Source: JAJPHF01 sp035293805 (lineage in GTDB: Bacteria; Chloroflexota; UBA6077; JAJPHF01). From it: a stretch of 64,000 nt of DNA. How positions within the stretch are numbered: the stretch's first letter is position 1; each line of letters begins with the position of its first letter. Location: NCBI GenBank assembly GCA_035293805.1, contig DATGMD010000038.1:1-64000 (forward strand), read 5' to 3'. The notes beneath the pieces were generated by a model. It did no database searches. It was not told the DNA's origin and was given only the letters and a program-made list of their open reading frames with translations. The position numbers were made by a program, and so were the translations under genes. This document shows positions 42,185 to 50,645 of the stretch, one piece after another.

Positions 42185-43009
42185 CTACTGCTTGGGGCGG
42201 GCGCCGGTGGGGGTGCCGCTGAACGCCGGGCGCCGCTTCTGGGCGAACGCGGCCGAGCCCTCGTCGTAGTCCGGGCTCTGGCGGATACGCTGGTAGTACA
42301 CCTGCTCCATCGTCGCCGCCATGCTGAGCGGCATGTCCAGCGAGTTGTAGATGTACTCCTTGGTCCCCTGCACCACGATCGGCCCGTTCGCGTTGATCGT
42401 CTCCGCCAGCTTGGTGGCCTCGTCCAGGAGCTGCCCTTGCGGGTACACTCCCTGCACGATGCCGATGGTGTACGCCGTCTGCGCGTCGATGAACTGGCCC
42501 GTCAGACACAGCCAGAACGCCCACCCGAGCGGCACCGTCCGCGGCAGGATGAACGCCTGGCCGCCGGCCATGTGCGACCAGCGCACCTCCGACGCCCCGA
42601 ACTTGGCGTTCTCGGAACAGAGGCGGATGTCGCAGGCCAGCGACAGGCCGAAGCCGCCGCCGGCCGCGTAGCCGTTCACCGCCGCGATGAGCGGCTTGTA
42701 CAGCCCGATGGAGCGCATGTAGCTCGTGTAGCGGCCGCGCCGCGCGCCCTCGTAGGTGTCCAGCTCGTCGAAGTGGACCTCGCCCTTGGCTCGCGCCAAA
42801 TTCTCCTTGAGGTCGCCGCCGGCGCAGAACGACTCGTTGCCCGCGCCGGTGACGATGGCGATCCAGATGTCCTTGTCGTCGCGGATCTCCTCCCAGGCGG
42901 CGGCCAGGCCCATGCGGGTGGCGTGGTTCAGGCAGTTGCGGGCCTCGGGCCGGTTGATGGTGACGTAGGCGATCTTGTTGCGCTTCTCCAGCAGGACTTC
43001 GTTTGCCAT
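42185..43009 (-). CDS. Enoyl-CoA hydratase/isomerase family protein
   Basis: The 274-residue crotonase-fold protein shows IAYVTINRPEARNCLNHATR at residues 13-32, the oxyanion-hole region FCAGGDLKENLARAKG near 60-75, LIAAVNGYAAGGGFGLSLAC near 105-124 and the FGASEVRWSHMAGGQAFILP segment near 137. These fit enoyl-CoA hydratases and related CoA-thioester enzymes; the catalytic Glu equivalent is in SEVRW. The C-terminal helix region carries EQVYYQRIRQSPDYDEGSAA. AGGAGAGAG precedes the ATG at 43009. It lies between HyuB and the dienelactone hydrolase genes on the same strand. The exact substrate is not evident. Confidence 0.9.
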   Translation of the reverse strand: MANEVLLEKRNKIAYVTINRPEARNCLNHATRMGLAAAWEEIRDDKDIWIAIVTGAGNESFCAGGDLKENLARAKGEVHFDELDTYEGARRGRYTSYMRSIGLYKPLIAAVNGYAAGGGFGLSLACDIRLCSENAKFGASEVRWSHMAGGQAFILPRTVPLGWAFWLCLTGQFIDAQTAYTIGIVQGVYPQGQLLDEATKLAETINANGPIVVQGTKEYIYNSLDMPLSMAATMEQVYYQRIRQSPDYDEGSAAFAQKRRPAFSGTPTGARPKQ

Positions 43010-43039
43010 GTCTCTCTCCTCGCCTCCTTGACGTCGGGT

Positions 43040-43085
43040 ACCGGGAAGCGCGGGGGACACCCCCACACCCCCGCCCCGCTGGGGC
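43040..43085. repeat. C-rich intergenic repeat
   Basis: A GGGGGACACCCCCACACCCCC-type stretch resembles, in inverse orientation, the CCTGGGGGTGTCCCCC stretch at 51486-51501. It lies between the hydrolase and hydratase genes and looks like a dispersed intergenic repeat. Confidence 0.35.
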
Positions 43086-43086
43086 G

Positions 43087-43833
43087 CTAGCTGAGCTTGC
43101 GGGTCAGGAAGTCGTGGGCGGCCGCCCAGGCGGCGCGCGCCGGCTCGTCGCGGTACGACTCCGAGCCCTCGTGGACGAAGCCGTGGCCGGCGCCCGAGTA
43201 CAGATGGAACTCGTAGTCCTTGCCGTGCTCCGCCAGCAGGTTGCGCAGGCGGTCGCGGTACTTCTCCACGGTCGGGTGATCCTGGTCGCCGAACAGCACG
43301 CAGACGGCGCCCTGCACCCGCTCGATCACGTCCCAGACGAGCGTCGGCCAGTGCGGCTGCACCTCCTCGTCGATGACCGTGGGATAGAACGCCGCGAGCG
43401 CGGTCAGGCGCGGATCGGCCGCCGTCAGGAACAGCCCCCAGCGCGCGCCGGCGCAGAAGCCGGCCGCGCCGATCTGGTCGGTCACCAGGCCCTCGCCCTG
43501 GAGATAGTCGATGGCCGCGCTGCAGTCGGCCACGACCTGCGGGTCGGGCGTCTGGCGCTGGAGCACGCGCGCCTCGCCGCTCGGCGGGCCGTCGGGATCG
43601 GTGGTGATGACGCCGAGCCGCGAGTAGAGCGCGGGCGCGATGGCCACGTAGCCGCGCTCCGCGAACCGATCGGCGAACACCTCCATGAGCGGTAGCAGGC
43701 CGTGTACGGGCTGGATGACGAGCATCCCCGGATGCGGCCCCGGCATCGTCGGCCGGCTCAGATAGGCGGTGATCTCGGCGTCCCCCGAGCGGTACTTGAC
43801 GTACTGGCCGGTGCGCACGTCGGTTACTGCCAT
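43087..43833 (-). CDS. Dienelactone hydrolase family protein
   Basis: The 248-residue alpha/beta hydrolase has the dienelactone hydrolase catalytic set: nucleophile Cys in IGAAGFCAGARWGLFL near residue 123, Asp in VCVLFGDQDHPTVEKY near 180 and His in YSGAGHGFVHEGSESYRDEP near 215. The N-terminal PGMLVIQPVHGLLPLMEVFA segment holds the oxyanion region. Members hydrolyse dienelactones or related esters in aromatic degradation. AGGAGG precedes the ATG at 43833. It is the first gene of the minus-strand cluster, 77 bases before the enoyl-CoA hydratase gene. Confidence 0.9.
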   Translation of the reverse strand: MAVTDVRTGQYVKYRSGDAEITAYLSRPTMPGPHPGMLVIQPVHGLLPLMEVFADRFAERGYVAIAPALYSRLGVITTDPDGPPSGEARVLQRQTPDPQVVADCSAAIDYLQGEGLVTDQIGAAGFCAGARWGLFLTAADPRLTALAAFYPTVIDEEVQPHWPTLVWDVIERVQGAVCVLFGDQDHPTVEKYRDRLRNLLAEHGKDYEFHLYSGAGHGFVHEGSESYRDEPARAAWAAAHDFLTRKLS

Positions 43834-44047
43834 CGCGTCCTCCTCTTCCTGGTCGCCACGGGCCCGCCGGTTGCTGGTGCGGTCTCCGCAAGGCGGCCCG
43901 ATCCCCCACCCTCGGGTCGCCTCATCGCGGCCGCGGTCGGGCGGCGGGCAGCCGCTAACGGTGCCCGTAGCATACGCGGCCCGTACTGCGGGGGCAAGCG
44001 GTGAGGGGGCATAATGGCTGCGCCCATCCGCGCGGAGGAGACCGGCA

Positions 44048-45172
44048 ATGCGGCCACGGCGCACTCCCGCACTCATGGCACGTAGGCCCGCACGCACCTG
44101 GTGCCGCGCCGCGCTCGCGGGCGCGCTGCTCGTCGGCGCGCTCGCAGTCGCCTGCGCCCCCGCGAGCACACCCACGTCCGCGCCGGCCGCCGCGACCCAG
44201 TCCGGCACGGCTGGCGCGGCGGCCAGCGGAGCGACGGCCGCCACGGCGCCGCCCACGCCGATCCACCTGATCGCCAACTACTCGGCCCAGGGCCCCGGCC
44301 AGTCGGGCGTGTGGCTGGCCTACGAGGGCGGGAACCTGCGCGAGAACGGGCTCGACGTCGAGCTAACCCACGTTTCGGCCACGCCGCGCATCATCCCCGC
44401 GATGATCGCCGGCGAGGTGAACCTGAGCGGCATGGACCCCGGCGCCAGCATCCTGGCCAGCTTCGAGGGCATCGACCTGGCGCTGCTGTTCGCGGGCACC
44501 AATCGCCCGGCCTTCTCCGTCGTCACGCAGCCGACGATCCGCCGCCCCGAGGACCTGCGGGGCAAGAGCCTCGGCATCTCGCGCCTGGGCGCCTCGACCC
44601 ACACGTCGGCGCTGCTCGCGCTGAGCCTGTGGGGCCTCCAGCCCGACCGCGACGTGGCGTTCCGCCAGTTAGGCGAGTCGTCCGCGATGATCGCGGCGAT
44701 GGAGGCGAACCAGCTCGACGCCGCGATGCTCGGCGTGCCGTACAACGCCATGGCGCGGCGCATGGGCTACAACGAGCTGCTGAACCTGGCGACGCAGGGA
44801 CCGGAGTACCCGACGGTGACGGTGAACGCGCTGCGCTCGTGGGTGAGCGCCAACGAGGAGGCGCTGCGGCGCTTCGCCCGCGCCTACATCCAGGGCCGCC
44901 AGCGGCTACTGGACGACAAGCCGTGGGCGATCGAGGTGTTCCGCAAGTACCTGGAGATGGACGATCCCGAGGCGCTGGACGAGTTTTACGAGTGGGTTAG
45001 CCAGTGCTGCCCGCGCATCCCCTACGTCAGCGAGGAGGGCGTCGGGCGGCTAATGGCCGACCTGGCGAAGGACGAGCCGCGCCTGGCCGGCCACCAGCCG
45101 TCGGAATGGATCGACTCGCGCTTCCTGCGCGAGGCCGAGGCGATGGGCGCGGGCAGCGTCGCCACGCCTTGA
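44048..45172 (+). CDS. ABC transporter substrate-binding lipoprotein, NMT1/TauA type (first)
   Basis: The 374-residue protein has a lipoprotein signal (hydrophobic run ending LAVAC, cysteine near residue 36), a Ser/Ala/Pro linker and two binding lobes: GQSGVWLAYEGGNLRENGLD near 85, IIPAMIAGEVNLSGMDPGAS near 116, LRGKSLGISRLGASTHTSAL near 168 and RLAGHQPSEWIDSRFLREAE at the end. Such proteins deliver sulfonates, nitrate or pyrimidine precursors to an ABC permease; none is adjacent. GGAGGAG lies seven bases before the ATG. A similar protein follows two genes later at 46420. Confidence 0.88.
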   Translation: MRPRRTPALMARRPARTWCRAALAGALLVGALAVACAPASTPTSAPAAATQSGTAGAAASGATAATAPPTPIHLIANYSAQGPGQSGVWLAYEGGNLRENGLDVELTHVSATPRIIPAMIAGEVNLSGMDPGASILASFEGIDLALLFAGTNRPAFSVVTQPTIRRPEDLRGKSLGISRLGASTHTSALLALSLWGLQPDRDVAFRQLGESSAMIAAMEANQLDAAMLGVPYNAMARRMGYNELLNLATQGPEYPTVTVNALRSWVSANEEALRRFARAYIQGRQRLLDDKPWAIEVFRKYLEMDDPEALDEFYEWVSQCCPRIPYVSEEGVGRLMADLAKDEPRLAGHQPSEWIDSRFLREAEAMGAGSVATP

Positions 45173-45258
45173 CAGGCCCCGGGGGCGGCGGTAGAGTACC
45201 GCGACTTGCCGTCCGGCGCCCAGCGGGCCGGTGAGCGCGGAAGGAGGGCACGGCGCGT

Positions 45259-45771
45259 ATGGACGCGGAGTGTACCCGGCTCGTCATCGAGGCCCTCAAG
45301 GCAGAGGAGATCGACCTGTTCGTCACGCTCCCTGAGGAGCCTACCGCCTCGCTCACCGAGGCCGTGCAGGCGGATCCCTACTTCACCTGCGTCTCCGTTG
45401 CGTCGGAGGGCAGTGGCATCGCCCTCTGCGCGGGCGCCTCGATCGGCGGCCGCCGCAACGTCTTCGTCACCGGCGTCGCGGGGCTGGTGAACGCCGGCCT
45501 AGCGCTGACGCACATGGGCCCGCAGTACGGCATTCCCGTCTTCATCCTGGCGTCGTACCGCGGCGACATCGGCGATCGCTCCGGCATCTCCGGCTCGAAG
45601 CTACAGGTGTTCCGCCAGGTCGGCGAGCCATTCCTGCAGGCGCTGCGCCTGCCGTACCGCGTCGTGGACCAGCGCAGCACGCTGAAGCGCACCATCCAGG
45701 ATGCCCACTTCTCCTGTCGCACGTCCGACATTCCGGTGGTGCTGCTGCTGACGGGGGAGGTGCTCTGGTGA
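45259..45771 (+). CDS. Split TPP enzyme, PYR-domain subunit (sulfopyruvate decarboxylase alpha-like)
   Basis: The 170-residue protein is a TPP-binding N-terminal domain: CTRLVIEALKAEEIDLFVTL at residues 4-23, CVSVASEGSGIALCAGASIG near 49-68 with the conserved Glu that activates thiamine pyrophosphate, and VFVTGVAGLVNAGLALTHMG near 74-93. Length and pairing with a separate second subunit match ComDE-type sulfopyruvate decarboxylases and phosphonopyruvate decarboxylase relatives. The GTG of the next gene overlaps its stop by four bases, so the two form one enzyme. The flanking binding proteins suggest that the substrate is imported. Confidence 0.8.
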   Translation: MDAECTRLVIEALKAEEIDLFVTLPEEPTASLTEAVQADPYFTCVSVASEGSGIALCAGASIGGRRNVFVTGVAGLVNAGLALTHMGPQYGIPVFILASYRGDIGDRSGISGSKLQVFRQVGEPFLQALRLPYRVVDQRSTLKRTIQDAHFSCRTSDIPVVLLLTGEVLW

Positions 45772-46361
45772 AACACGCCGAGGCGATGCAGCTCGTGAGC
45801 GCCTTCATCACCCCCGAGATGCTCACCGTCACCAACCTCACGACGAACGCGCGCATGTGGTCCGCGCTGCGCGGCGAGCGGCCGAGCTTCTACGGGCTGA
45901 ACATGGGCTTGTGCCTGCCGTTCGCCGTGGGGCTCAGCCTGGCGTTCCCCAAGCGGCGCGTGTTCGCGTTCGACGGCGACGGCAGCCTGATCATCGAGAC
46001 GAGCGCGCTCATCACGGCCGCCGAGGTCAGCCCGCCGAACCTGCTCGCCGTCGTCTTCGACAACGGCCGCTACTCCGACATGGCCGTGACCGCCACGACG
46101 CGCCGCACCGACCTCGAGCTGATGGCGCGGGGCGCCGGCATCCCGCGCACCGCCACGGTGCGCACGCCCGACGAGCTGAACGGCGCCGTGGAAGCGGCGC
46201 TGGCCAGCGGGGAGTTCACGCTGCTGGTGGCCAAGGTCGAGGCGCAGCGCGACAACCCGTTCCGGGGCCAGGGCGACTACATCGTGCGCTCGGAGCGCGG
46301 CATGAAAGAGGCGTTCGTGGAGACGCTCCGCCACCTGCCCGACTACGGGAGCTGGCGCTGA
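45768..46361 (+). CDS. Split TPP enzyme, PP-domain subunit (sulfopyruvate decarboxylase beta-like)
   Basis: The 197-residue protein is the TPP-binding C-terminal domain: FYGLNMGLCLPFAVGLSLAF near residues 41-60, the Mg-TPP motif FAFDGDGSLIIETSALITAA near 66-85, and NLLAVVFDNGRYSDMAVTAT near 90-109, where the second metal ligand is in DNGRY. It starts with a GTG overlapping the alpha-subunit stop. Together they form the heteromeric decarboxylase arrangement known in ComDE. The products of the cluster may degrade an organosulfonate or 2-oxo acid. Confidence 0.82.
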   Translation: MKHAEAMQLVSAFITPEMLTVTNLTTNARMWSALRGERPSFYGLNMGLCLPFAVGLSLAFPKRRVFAFDGDGSLIIETSALITAAEVSPPNLLAVVFDNGRYSDMAVTATTRRTDLELMARGAGIPRTATVRTPDELNGAVEAALASGEFTLLVAKVEAQRDNPFRGQGDYIVRSERGMKEAFVETLRHLPDYGSWR

Positions 46362-46419
46362 CCGACGGCCCGGTGTGAGTCGCCGCGCCTGCTTACCACG
46401 CGCCACCCAGGAGAACGGC

Positions 46420-47529
46420 ATGGCCCAGTCGCGCCAGAGCTTCCCGCGCCGCGGGCTCGGGTGGCGGCGCGTCGTGTGGAGCGGCCTCGCGCTCTGCCTG
46501 ATCGGCCTGCGCTGCGCACCGCAGACCGCGCCGGCGGCGGTGCCCACGCCCGGCGTCGGCGCACCCGGCGCGATCACAGCCGCCCCGAGCGCGAGCGCCC
46601 CGGTCGAGTCGCCCCTGCCGCCGCTCGCGCAGCACGTCGTGCTGAACTACTCGACGCGCGGCAACGGCCAGGCGGGCATGTGGCTCGTCCACGAGGGCGG
46701 CTTCCTGCGCGAGCTGGGCGTGGACGAGGAGCTGGTCAACGTCGCGGCCACGTCGCGGATCATCGCGGCCATGCTCACGGGCGAGGTGAATCTGAGCAGC
46801 ATGGACCCTGGCGCCAGCATCCTGGCCAGCGTCGAGGGCATCGACATCGTGCTGCTGGCGGCGGGCGGCAACCGGCCCAGCCTGTCGGTCGTCACTCAGC
46901 CTAGCATCGACGAGCCGGCCAAGCTGCGCGGCAAGAGCCTGGCGATCACGCGCCTGGGCACCTCGACCCACACGGCCGCGCTCCTCGCGCTCAACCTGTG
47001 GGGCCTGGCGCCCGACCGCGACGTGGCGCTGCGCCAGCTGGACCAGCCGGAGGCGATCTGGGCGGCGCTGGAAGCCAAGCAGGTGGACGCCGCGATGATG
47101 GGCGTCTCGACGAAGATCCTGGCGCTGCGCGAGGGCTACCGCGAGCTGATCAACCTGGCCACGGCCGGCCCGGAGTATCCGCAGGTCACCGTGAACGGGC
47201 TGCGCTCGTGGGTGGACGCGAACCAGGAAGCGGTGCGCCGCTTCGCCCGCGCCTACACGCAGGCGCGGCAGCGGCTGCGGACGGACAAGCCCTGGGCGCT
47301 GGGCGTGTTCCAGAAGTACCTGGACACGGACGACGCGGAGACGCTGGAGGCGTTCTACGACGAGGTGGTCGCCTGCTGCGGCCCCGTGCCCTACGTCACC
47401 CAGGAGGGCACCGCGCGGCTGCTAGCCGACCTCGCCCGCACCGAGCCGCGCCTGGCCGGCCGCCAGCCCTCCGAGTGGATCGACGACCGTTTCCTGCGCG
47501 AGGTCGAGGCCGCAGGCTACCCGCGCTAG
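46420..47529 (+). CDS. ABC transporter substrate-binding lipoprotein, NMT1/TauA type (second)
   Basis: The 369-residue paralogue of the protein at 44048 has the same framework: NGQAGMWLVHEGGFLRELGV near residue 80, AAMLTGEVNLSSMDPGASIL near 115, KLRGKSLAITRLGTSTHTAA near 165, ALNLWGLAPDRDVALRQLDQ near 190 and RLAGRQPSEWIDDRFLREVE at the end. The N-terminal signal ends LCLIGLRC, so lipidation at that Cys is likely, though the lipobox is imperfect. AGGAG lies upstream of the ATG. It overlaps the convergent HTH gene by four bases. Ligand pocket differences (GGNRPSLSVVTQ versus GTNRPAFSVVTQ) are small, so it may bind a similar ligand. Confidence 0.88.
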   Translation: MAQSRQSFPRRGLGWRRVVWSGLALCLIGLRCAPQTAPAAVPTPGVGAPGAITAAPSASAPVESPLPPLAQHVVLNYSTRGNGQAGMWLVHEGGFLRELGVDEELVNVAATSRIIAAMLTGEVNLSSMDPGASILASVEGIDIVLLAAGGNRPSLSVVTQPSIDEPAKLRGKSLAITRLGTSTHTAALLALNLWGLAPDRDVALRQLDQPEAIWAALEAKQVDAAMMGVSTKILALREGYRELINLATAGPEYPQVTVNGLRSWVDANQEAVRRFARAYTQARQRLRTDKPWALGVFQKYLDTDDAETLEAFYDEVVACCGPVPYVTQEGTARLLADLARTEPRLAGRQPSEWIDDRFLREVEAAGYPR

Positions 47530-47717
47530 CGGATTTCCTGCAGCTTCGCGCGGGCCTGGCCGATGTTCTCCACCCCCACTTTCGTCCAGACCTGGCGCAC
47601 GAGCTGCCGCGCCTCCCAGGTCTCGAGGCCCAGCTGCTCGGCGATCTCGCTCTCGGCAACGGGCACCGCCGACATTTCGAGCACGCGCCGCTCGGTCTCC
47701 GTCAGTTCGGGCGCCAT
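47526..47717 (-). CDS. Small LuxR-type helix-turn-helix protein
   Basis: The 63-residue protein is a stand-alone LuxR/GerE-like HTH: PELTETERRVLEMSAVPVAE, SEIAEQLGLETWEARQLVRQ and VWTKVGVENIGQARAKLQEI. GGGAG precedes the ATG at 47717. It lacks any receiver or sensor domain. Its 3' end converges on and overlaps the binding-protein gene by four bases. A regulator of the adjacent transport/TPP cluster is plausible but not shown. Confidence 0.7.
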   Translation of the reverse strand: MAPELTETERRVLEMSAVPVAESEIAEQLGLETWEARQLVRQVWTKVGVENIGQARAKLQEIR

Positions 47718-47819
47718 CGGCTGCTCCCAGGTTTCAGCGTGCTCACGGACCACTCGCCTGTCGGCGCAGCGCCTGCATACGCCGCTGCGGGGCCGCGACG
47801 CGAGAAGTGTACCAGCCGG

Positions 47820-49484
47820 TCAGTACCCCACGGCCTGGCCGTCCTTGCGAGGGTCGGACGCGCCGGCGTAGACGCGGCTCGCCGGGTCCACCTGGATCGC
47901 CTGGTAGCCGCCGTACACGCCCGGCGCGCGGGCCAGGCGGTGGCCCCGCGCCGCTAGCTCTTGCAGCACGTCCGGCTCGAACCCCGCCTCGATGGCGACG
48001 ACGTTCGCCGCCTGGAAGTGGTGGCAGCGCGCCACGTCGCCGGCCGCCTGCACGTTCATGCCGAAGTCGATCAGGTTCACGAGCATCTGGACGTGGCCCT
48101 GCGGCTGCATGTCGCCGCCCATTACGCCGAAGGCCAGCCAGGGACGCCCATCGCGCATGACAAAGGCGGGGACGAGCGTGTGGTAGGGTCGCTTGCCAGG
48201 TTCGATGCGGTTGGGGTGCGCCGGGTCGAGCGAGAAGAGGGCGCCGCGGTTGTGCAGCAGGATGCCCGTGTCGCCCACCCCCACGCCGCAGCCAAACAGA
48301 CCGTACAGACTGTTGATGAGCGACACGACGTTGCCCCAGCGGTCGGCCGTCGCCAGGTACACCGTGTCGCCCGCGCCCGGCCGGGGCCGCGAGAGGCCGG
48401 CGCCGAGGCCCGCGGCGACCGGCCCGGCCGCGCGGCGCGGGTCGATGCGGGCGCGCTGCCGGGCGGCGTACTCCTTGGCGATCAGCTCGTCGGTCGGCAC
48501 CGGCCCAAAAGCCGGGTCGGCAAGGTAGGCGTCCAGGTCGGCGTAAGCTAGCTTCTTCGCCTCGATCAGCAGGTGCCAGTAGTCGGCCGCGGTGGGGCCG
48601 AGCGCCGCGAGGTCGTAACCCTCGAGCACGTTCAGCATCTGCAGCGCGGCGATGCCCTGCGTGTTCGGCGGCAGCTCGTAGACCTCGTGGCCGCAGTAGC
48701 TGGTGTGAATCGGCTCGACCCAGGTGGAGGTGTGAGCGGCGAGGTCGTCCCGCGTGAACAGGCCGCCGAGCGCCCGCGATTTGGCGACGATCGCTGCGGC
48801 CAGCTCCCCCTGGTAGAAGGCGTCGCGGCCCTCTCGCGCCAGCAGGCGCAGCGTGCGGCCGAGGGTGGGACAGGCGAACACGCTGCCGGCCCGCGGCGCG
48901 CGGCCGCCCGGCAGCCAGGTGCGCGCGGCGTCCGCGTCGGCGACGAGCGCGCCGGCGCTCTCCTCCCACTGGCTGGCGATGATCTCGCTCACGGGGAAGC
49001 CCTGCTCGGCGTAGGCGATGGCGGGCTGCAAGACCTCGGTGAAGGTCAGCGTGCCGGCCCGCCGCAGGAGCTGGTCCCAGCCGTCGACGGTGCCGGGTAC
49101 GGTGGCCGCGTGGATGCCGCCGCCGGGCATGTGCCGCAGGCCGCGGCGGGCGAAGTAGTCGGTGGTGGCGCCGCTGGGGGCGCGGCCGCTGCCGTTCAGG
49201 CCGAGCAGCCCGCCCTCGCGCGCCAGGTAGACGATGGCGAACACGTCGCCGCCGATGCCGGTCATCATCGGCTCGACGACGTTCAGCACGGCGGCCGCGG
49301 CCACGGCGGCGTCGACGGCGTTGCCGCCCTCCTGCAGGATGCGCAGGCCCGCCTGGGCGGCGAGCGGCTGGCTGGCGGCGACAAGGCCGTTCCGCGCCAG
49401 CACCGGCGAGCGCGTCTGCCGCGCCCACCCCGCCTCCCGCTCCCCCGGCCACCACTGCCACTGCTGCACGTTTGCCCTCGCCAC
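47820..49484 (-). CDS. Gamma-glutamyltransferase family protein
   Basis: The 554-residue Ntn-hydrolase contains LAAQAGLRILQEGGNAVDAA near residue 41-60, PMMTGIGGDVFAIVYLAR near 72, HAATVPGTVDGWDQLLRRAG near 125, and the autoprocessing site GAGDTVYLATADRWGNVVSL near 373, where the Thr becomes the nucleophile of the small subunit. The GGDMQPQGHVQMLVNLIDF segment near 455 completes the family pattern. The GTG start follows GGAG; there is no obvious signal peptide, so it may be cytoplasmic, like acylase-type members. Substrate could be gamma-glutamyl amides or another acyl amide. Confidence 0.9.
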   Translation of the reverse strand: MARANVQQWQWWPGEREAGWARQTRSPVLARNGLVAASQPLAAQAGLRILQEGGNAVDAAVAAAAVLNVVEPMMTGIGGDVFAIVYLAREGGLLGLNGSGRAPSGATTDYFARRGLRHMPGGGIHAATVPGTVDGWDQLLRRAGTLTFTEVLQPAIAYAEQGFPVSEIIASQWEESAGALVADADAARTWLPGGRAPRAGSVFACPTLGRTLRLLAREGRDAFYQGELAAAIVAKSRALGGLFTRDDLAAHTSTWVEPIHTSYCGHEVYELPPNTQGIAALQMLNVLEGYDLAALGPTAADYWHLLIEAKKLAYADLDAYLADPAFGPVPTDELIAKEYAARQRARIDPRRAAGPVAAGLGAGLSRPRPGAGDTVYLATADRWGNVVSLINSLYGLFGCGVGVGDTGILLHNRGALFSLDPAHPNRIEPGKRPYHTLVPAFVMRDGRPWLAFGVMGGDMQPQGHVQMLVNLIDFGMNVQAAGDVARCHHFQAANVVAIEAGFEPDVLQELAARGHRLARAPGVYGGYQAIQVDPASRVYAGASDPRKDGQAVGY

Positions 49485-49526
49485 CGCCGCGCTCCTCGCC
49501 TTCGCGGCCGCGCTCGACCAACGGGG

Positions 49527-49787
49527 TTAGTCGCGATAGGCGTCCTTGCGGGCGACCACGCGCGCGACGAGCGCGGTGCCCGTGGCGTTGTCTAGCTCCA
49601 TGATGACCCGCCAGCGGCCGACGCGCAGCCGCCAGCGGTTACCGCTCCCGGCGAGCTTCGCCATGTCCAGCGTACCGAATTCATGCGGCAGGCGGTCGAG
49701 AGCCGCCGCAATTGCGGCCTGGTCGCGCGCTGGTAGCCTGTGTAGCTCCCGACGGGCGCGAGCCGAGAACTCTAATCGCCAGGGCAT
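49527..49787 (-). CDS. RelE/ParE-type toxin
   Basis: The 86-residue toxin has the RelE fold: MPWRLEFSARARRELHRLPA, RDQAAIAAALDRLPHEFGTL, RWRLRVGRWRVIMELDNATG and VARVVARKDAYRD, with the basic residues that cut mRNA or bind gyrase in this superfamily. It starts inside the antitoxin gene, overlapping by 16 bases, the usual layout for co-translated type II pairs. Complete and probably active. Confidence 0.85.
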   Translation of the reverse strand: MPWRLEFSARARRELHRLPARDQAAIAAALDRLPHEFGTLDMAKLAGSGNRWRLRVGRWRVIMELDNATGTALVARVVARKDAYRD

Positions 49788-50035
49788 TCGGCCTCGCGAT
49801 GCAGCTCCTCACGCACCATTTCCCAGGGAATCGTCTCGCCCCGCTCGAACTCCGCCCGCGTCTCGGCGAGGGCGGCGAGGTCCTCGTCGTCCAGCGGCTC
49901 GTCGTCGACGGGCGCCGTCATGAGGAAGCGGAGGAACGGGTCGTCGCGCAGGGCGGCCAGCCGCTCCTCGGCCATCTCAAGCAGCTCGTCAGGTAGCTCG
50001 TCTAGTAGCTGGTGTAGCGCCTGGCGCGTCGTCAT
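49772..50035 (-). CDS. Antitoxin of the RelE/ParE-type pair
   Basis: The 87-residue acidic protein opens MTTRQALHQLLDELPDELLE, continues MAEERLAALRDDPFLRFLMT, and ends in a flexible acidic tail (DDEPLDDEDLAALAETRAEF) that would wrap the toxin. No clear DNA-binding fold is visible. It lies directly upstream of and overlaps the toxin gene. GGGAG lies upstream of the ATG at 50035. Confidence 0.8.
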   Translation of the reverse strand: MTTRQALHQLLDELPDELLEMAEERLAALRDDPFLRFLMTAPVDDEPLDDEDLAALAETRAEFERGETIPWEMVREELHREAECPGD

Positions 50036-50111
50036 GATGGCTCTCCCTCCGGGCGACGGCGGCGCCGCGCCCCGACCTGCCTAATGGTAGCGCGCCGGGC
50101 CGAGGGCCGCG

Positions 50112-50507
50112 CTACTCGCCGTAGCGGGCGCGGAGCGTGTCGAAGAAGCCGCTGGCCTCCAGCTCGCGGACGAGCCGCGTGTCCACGAACTGCTCGGGGC
50201 GGGCATCTTTGGCCGCCGGGTGGCGGCTCTCGTTCAGCACTGTCTGGATGCCTTCCAGCGTGGGATAGGGCACGCGCTCCAGGTAGTGCAGCGCATATAG
50301 CTCCCACGTCTCCTCGAGCAGCTCCGGGTCGTCACTCTGCGCGAACTCGGCGAGCACCTTCTGCGTGAACGCCTTGTCGGCGCGGTAGAGGTAGATCGCC
50401 TCCATGTACGCTTGCAGGAAGCGACGCACTACGTCCTCGTCGGAGCGCAGGTAGCTGCCGACAACGTTGATCGTGGTGTGCTGGTAGGGGATGCCGAGCG
50501 CGCCCAC
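50112..50507 (-). pseudogene. C-terminal fragment of an ABC substrate-binding protein
   Basis: The 131-residue frame reads MGALGIPYQHTTINVVGSYL, RSDEDVVRRFLQAYMEAIYL and ends with RPEQFVDTRLVRELEASGFF, the C-terminal third of an NMT1/TauA-type binding protein. The signal peptide and first lobe are missing, and upstream sequence in the same frame is not convincing protein. It is the third remnant of this family here, besides two intact genes. Confidence 0.65.
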
Positions 50508-50645
50508 GTCTACGCTGTGCGACTCGCGCCACCTCGTCGCGGTTCACGCGACGAGGTCGGCGGAGTTGTTCGCTCGCCCCGCGTACTGGCACGGGCCACG
50601 CTATAGTACCGGCTAAGCAGCGACGCGGACGGCGCGGAGGAGGGC

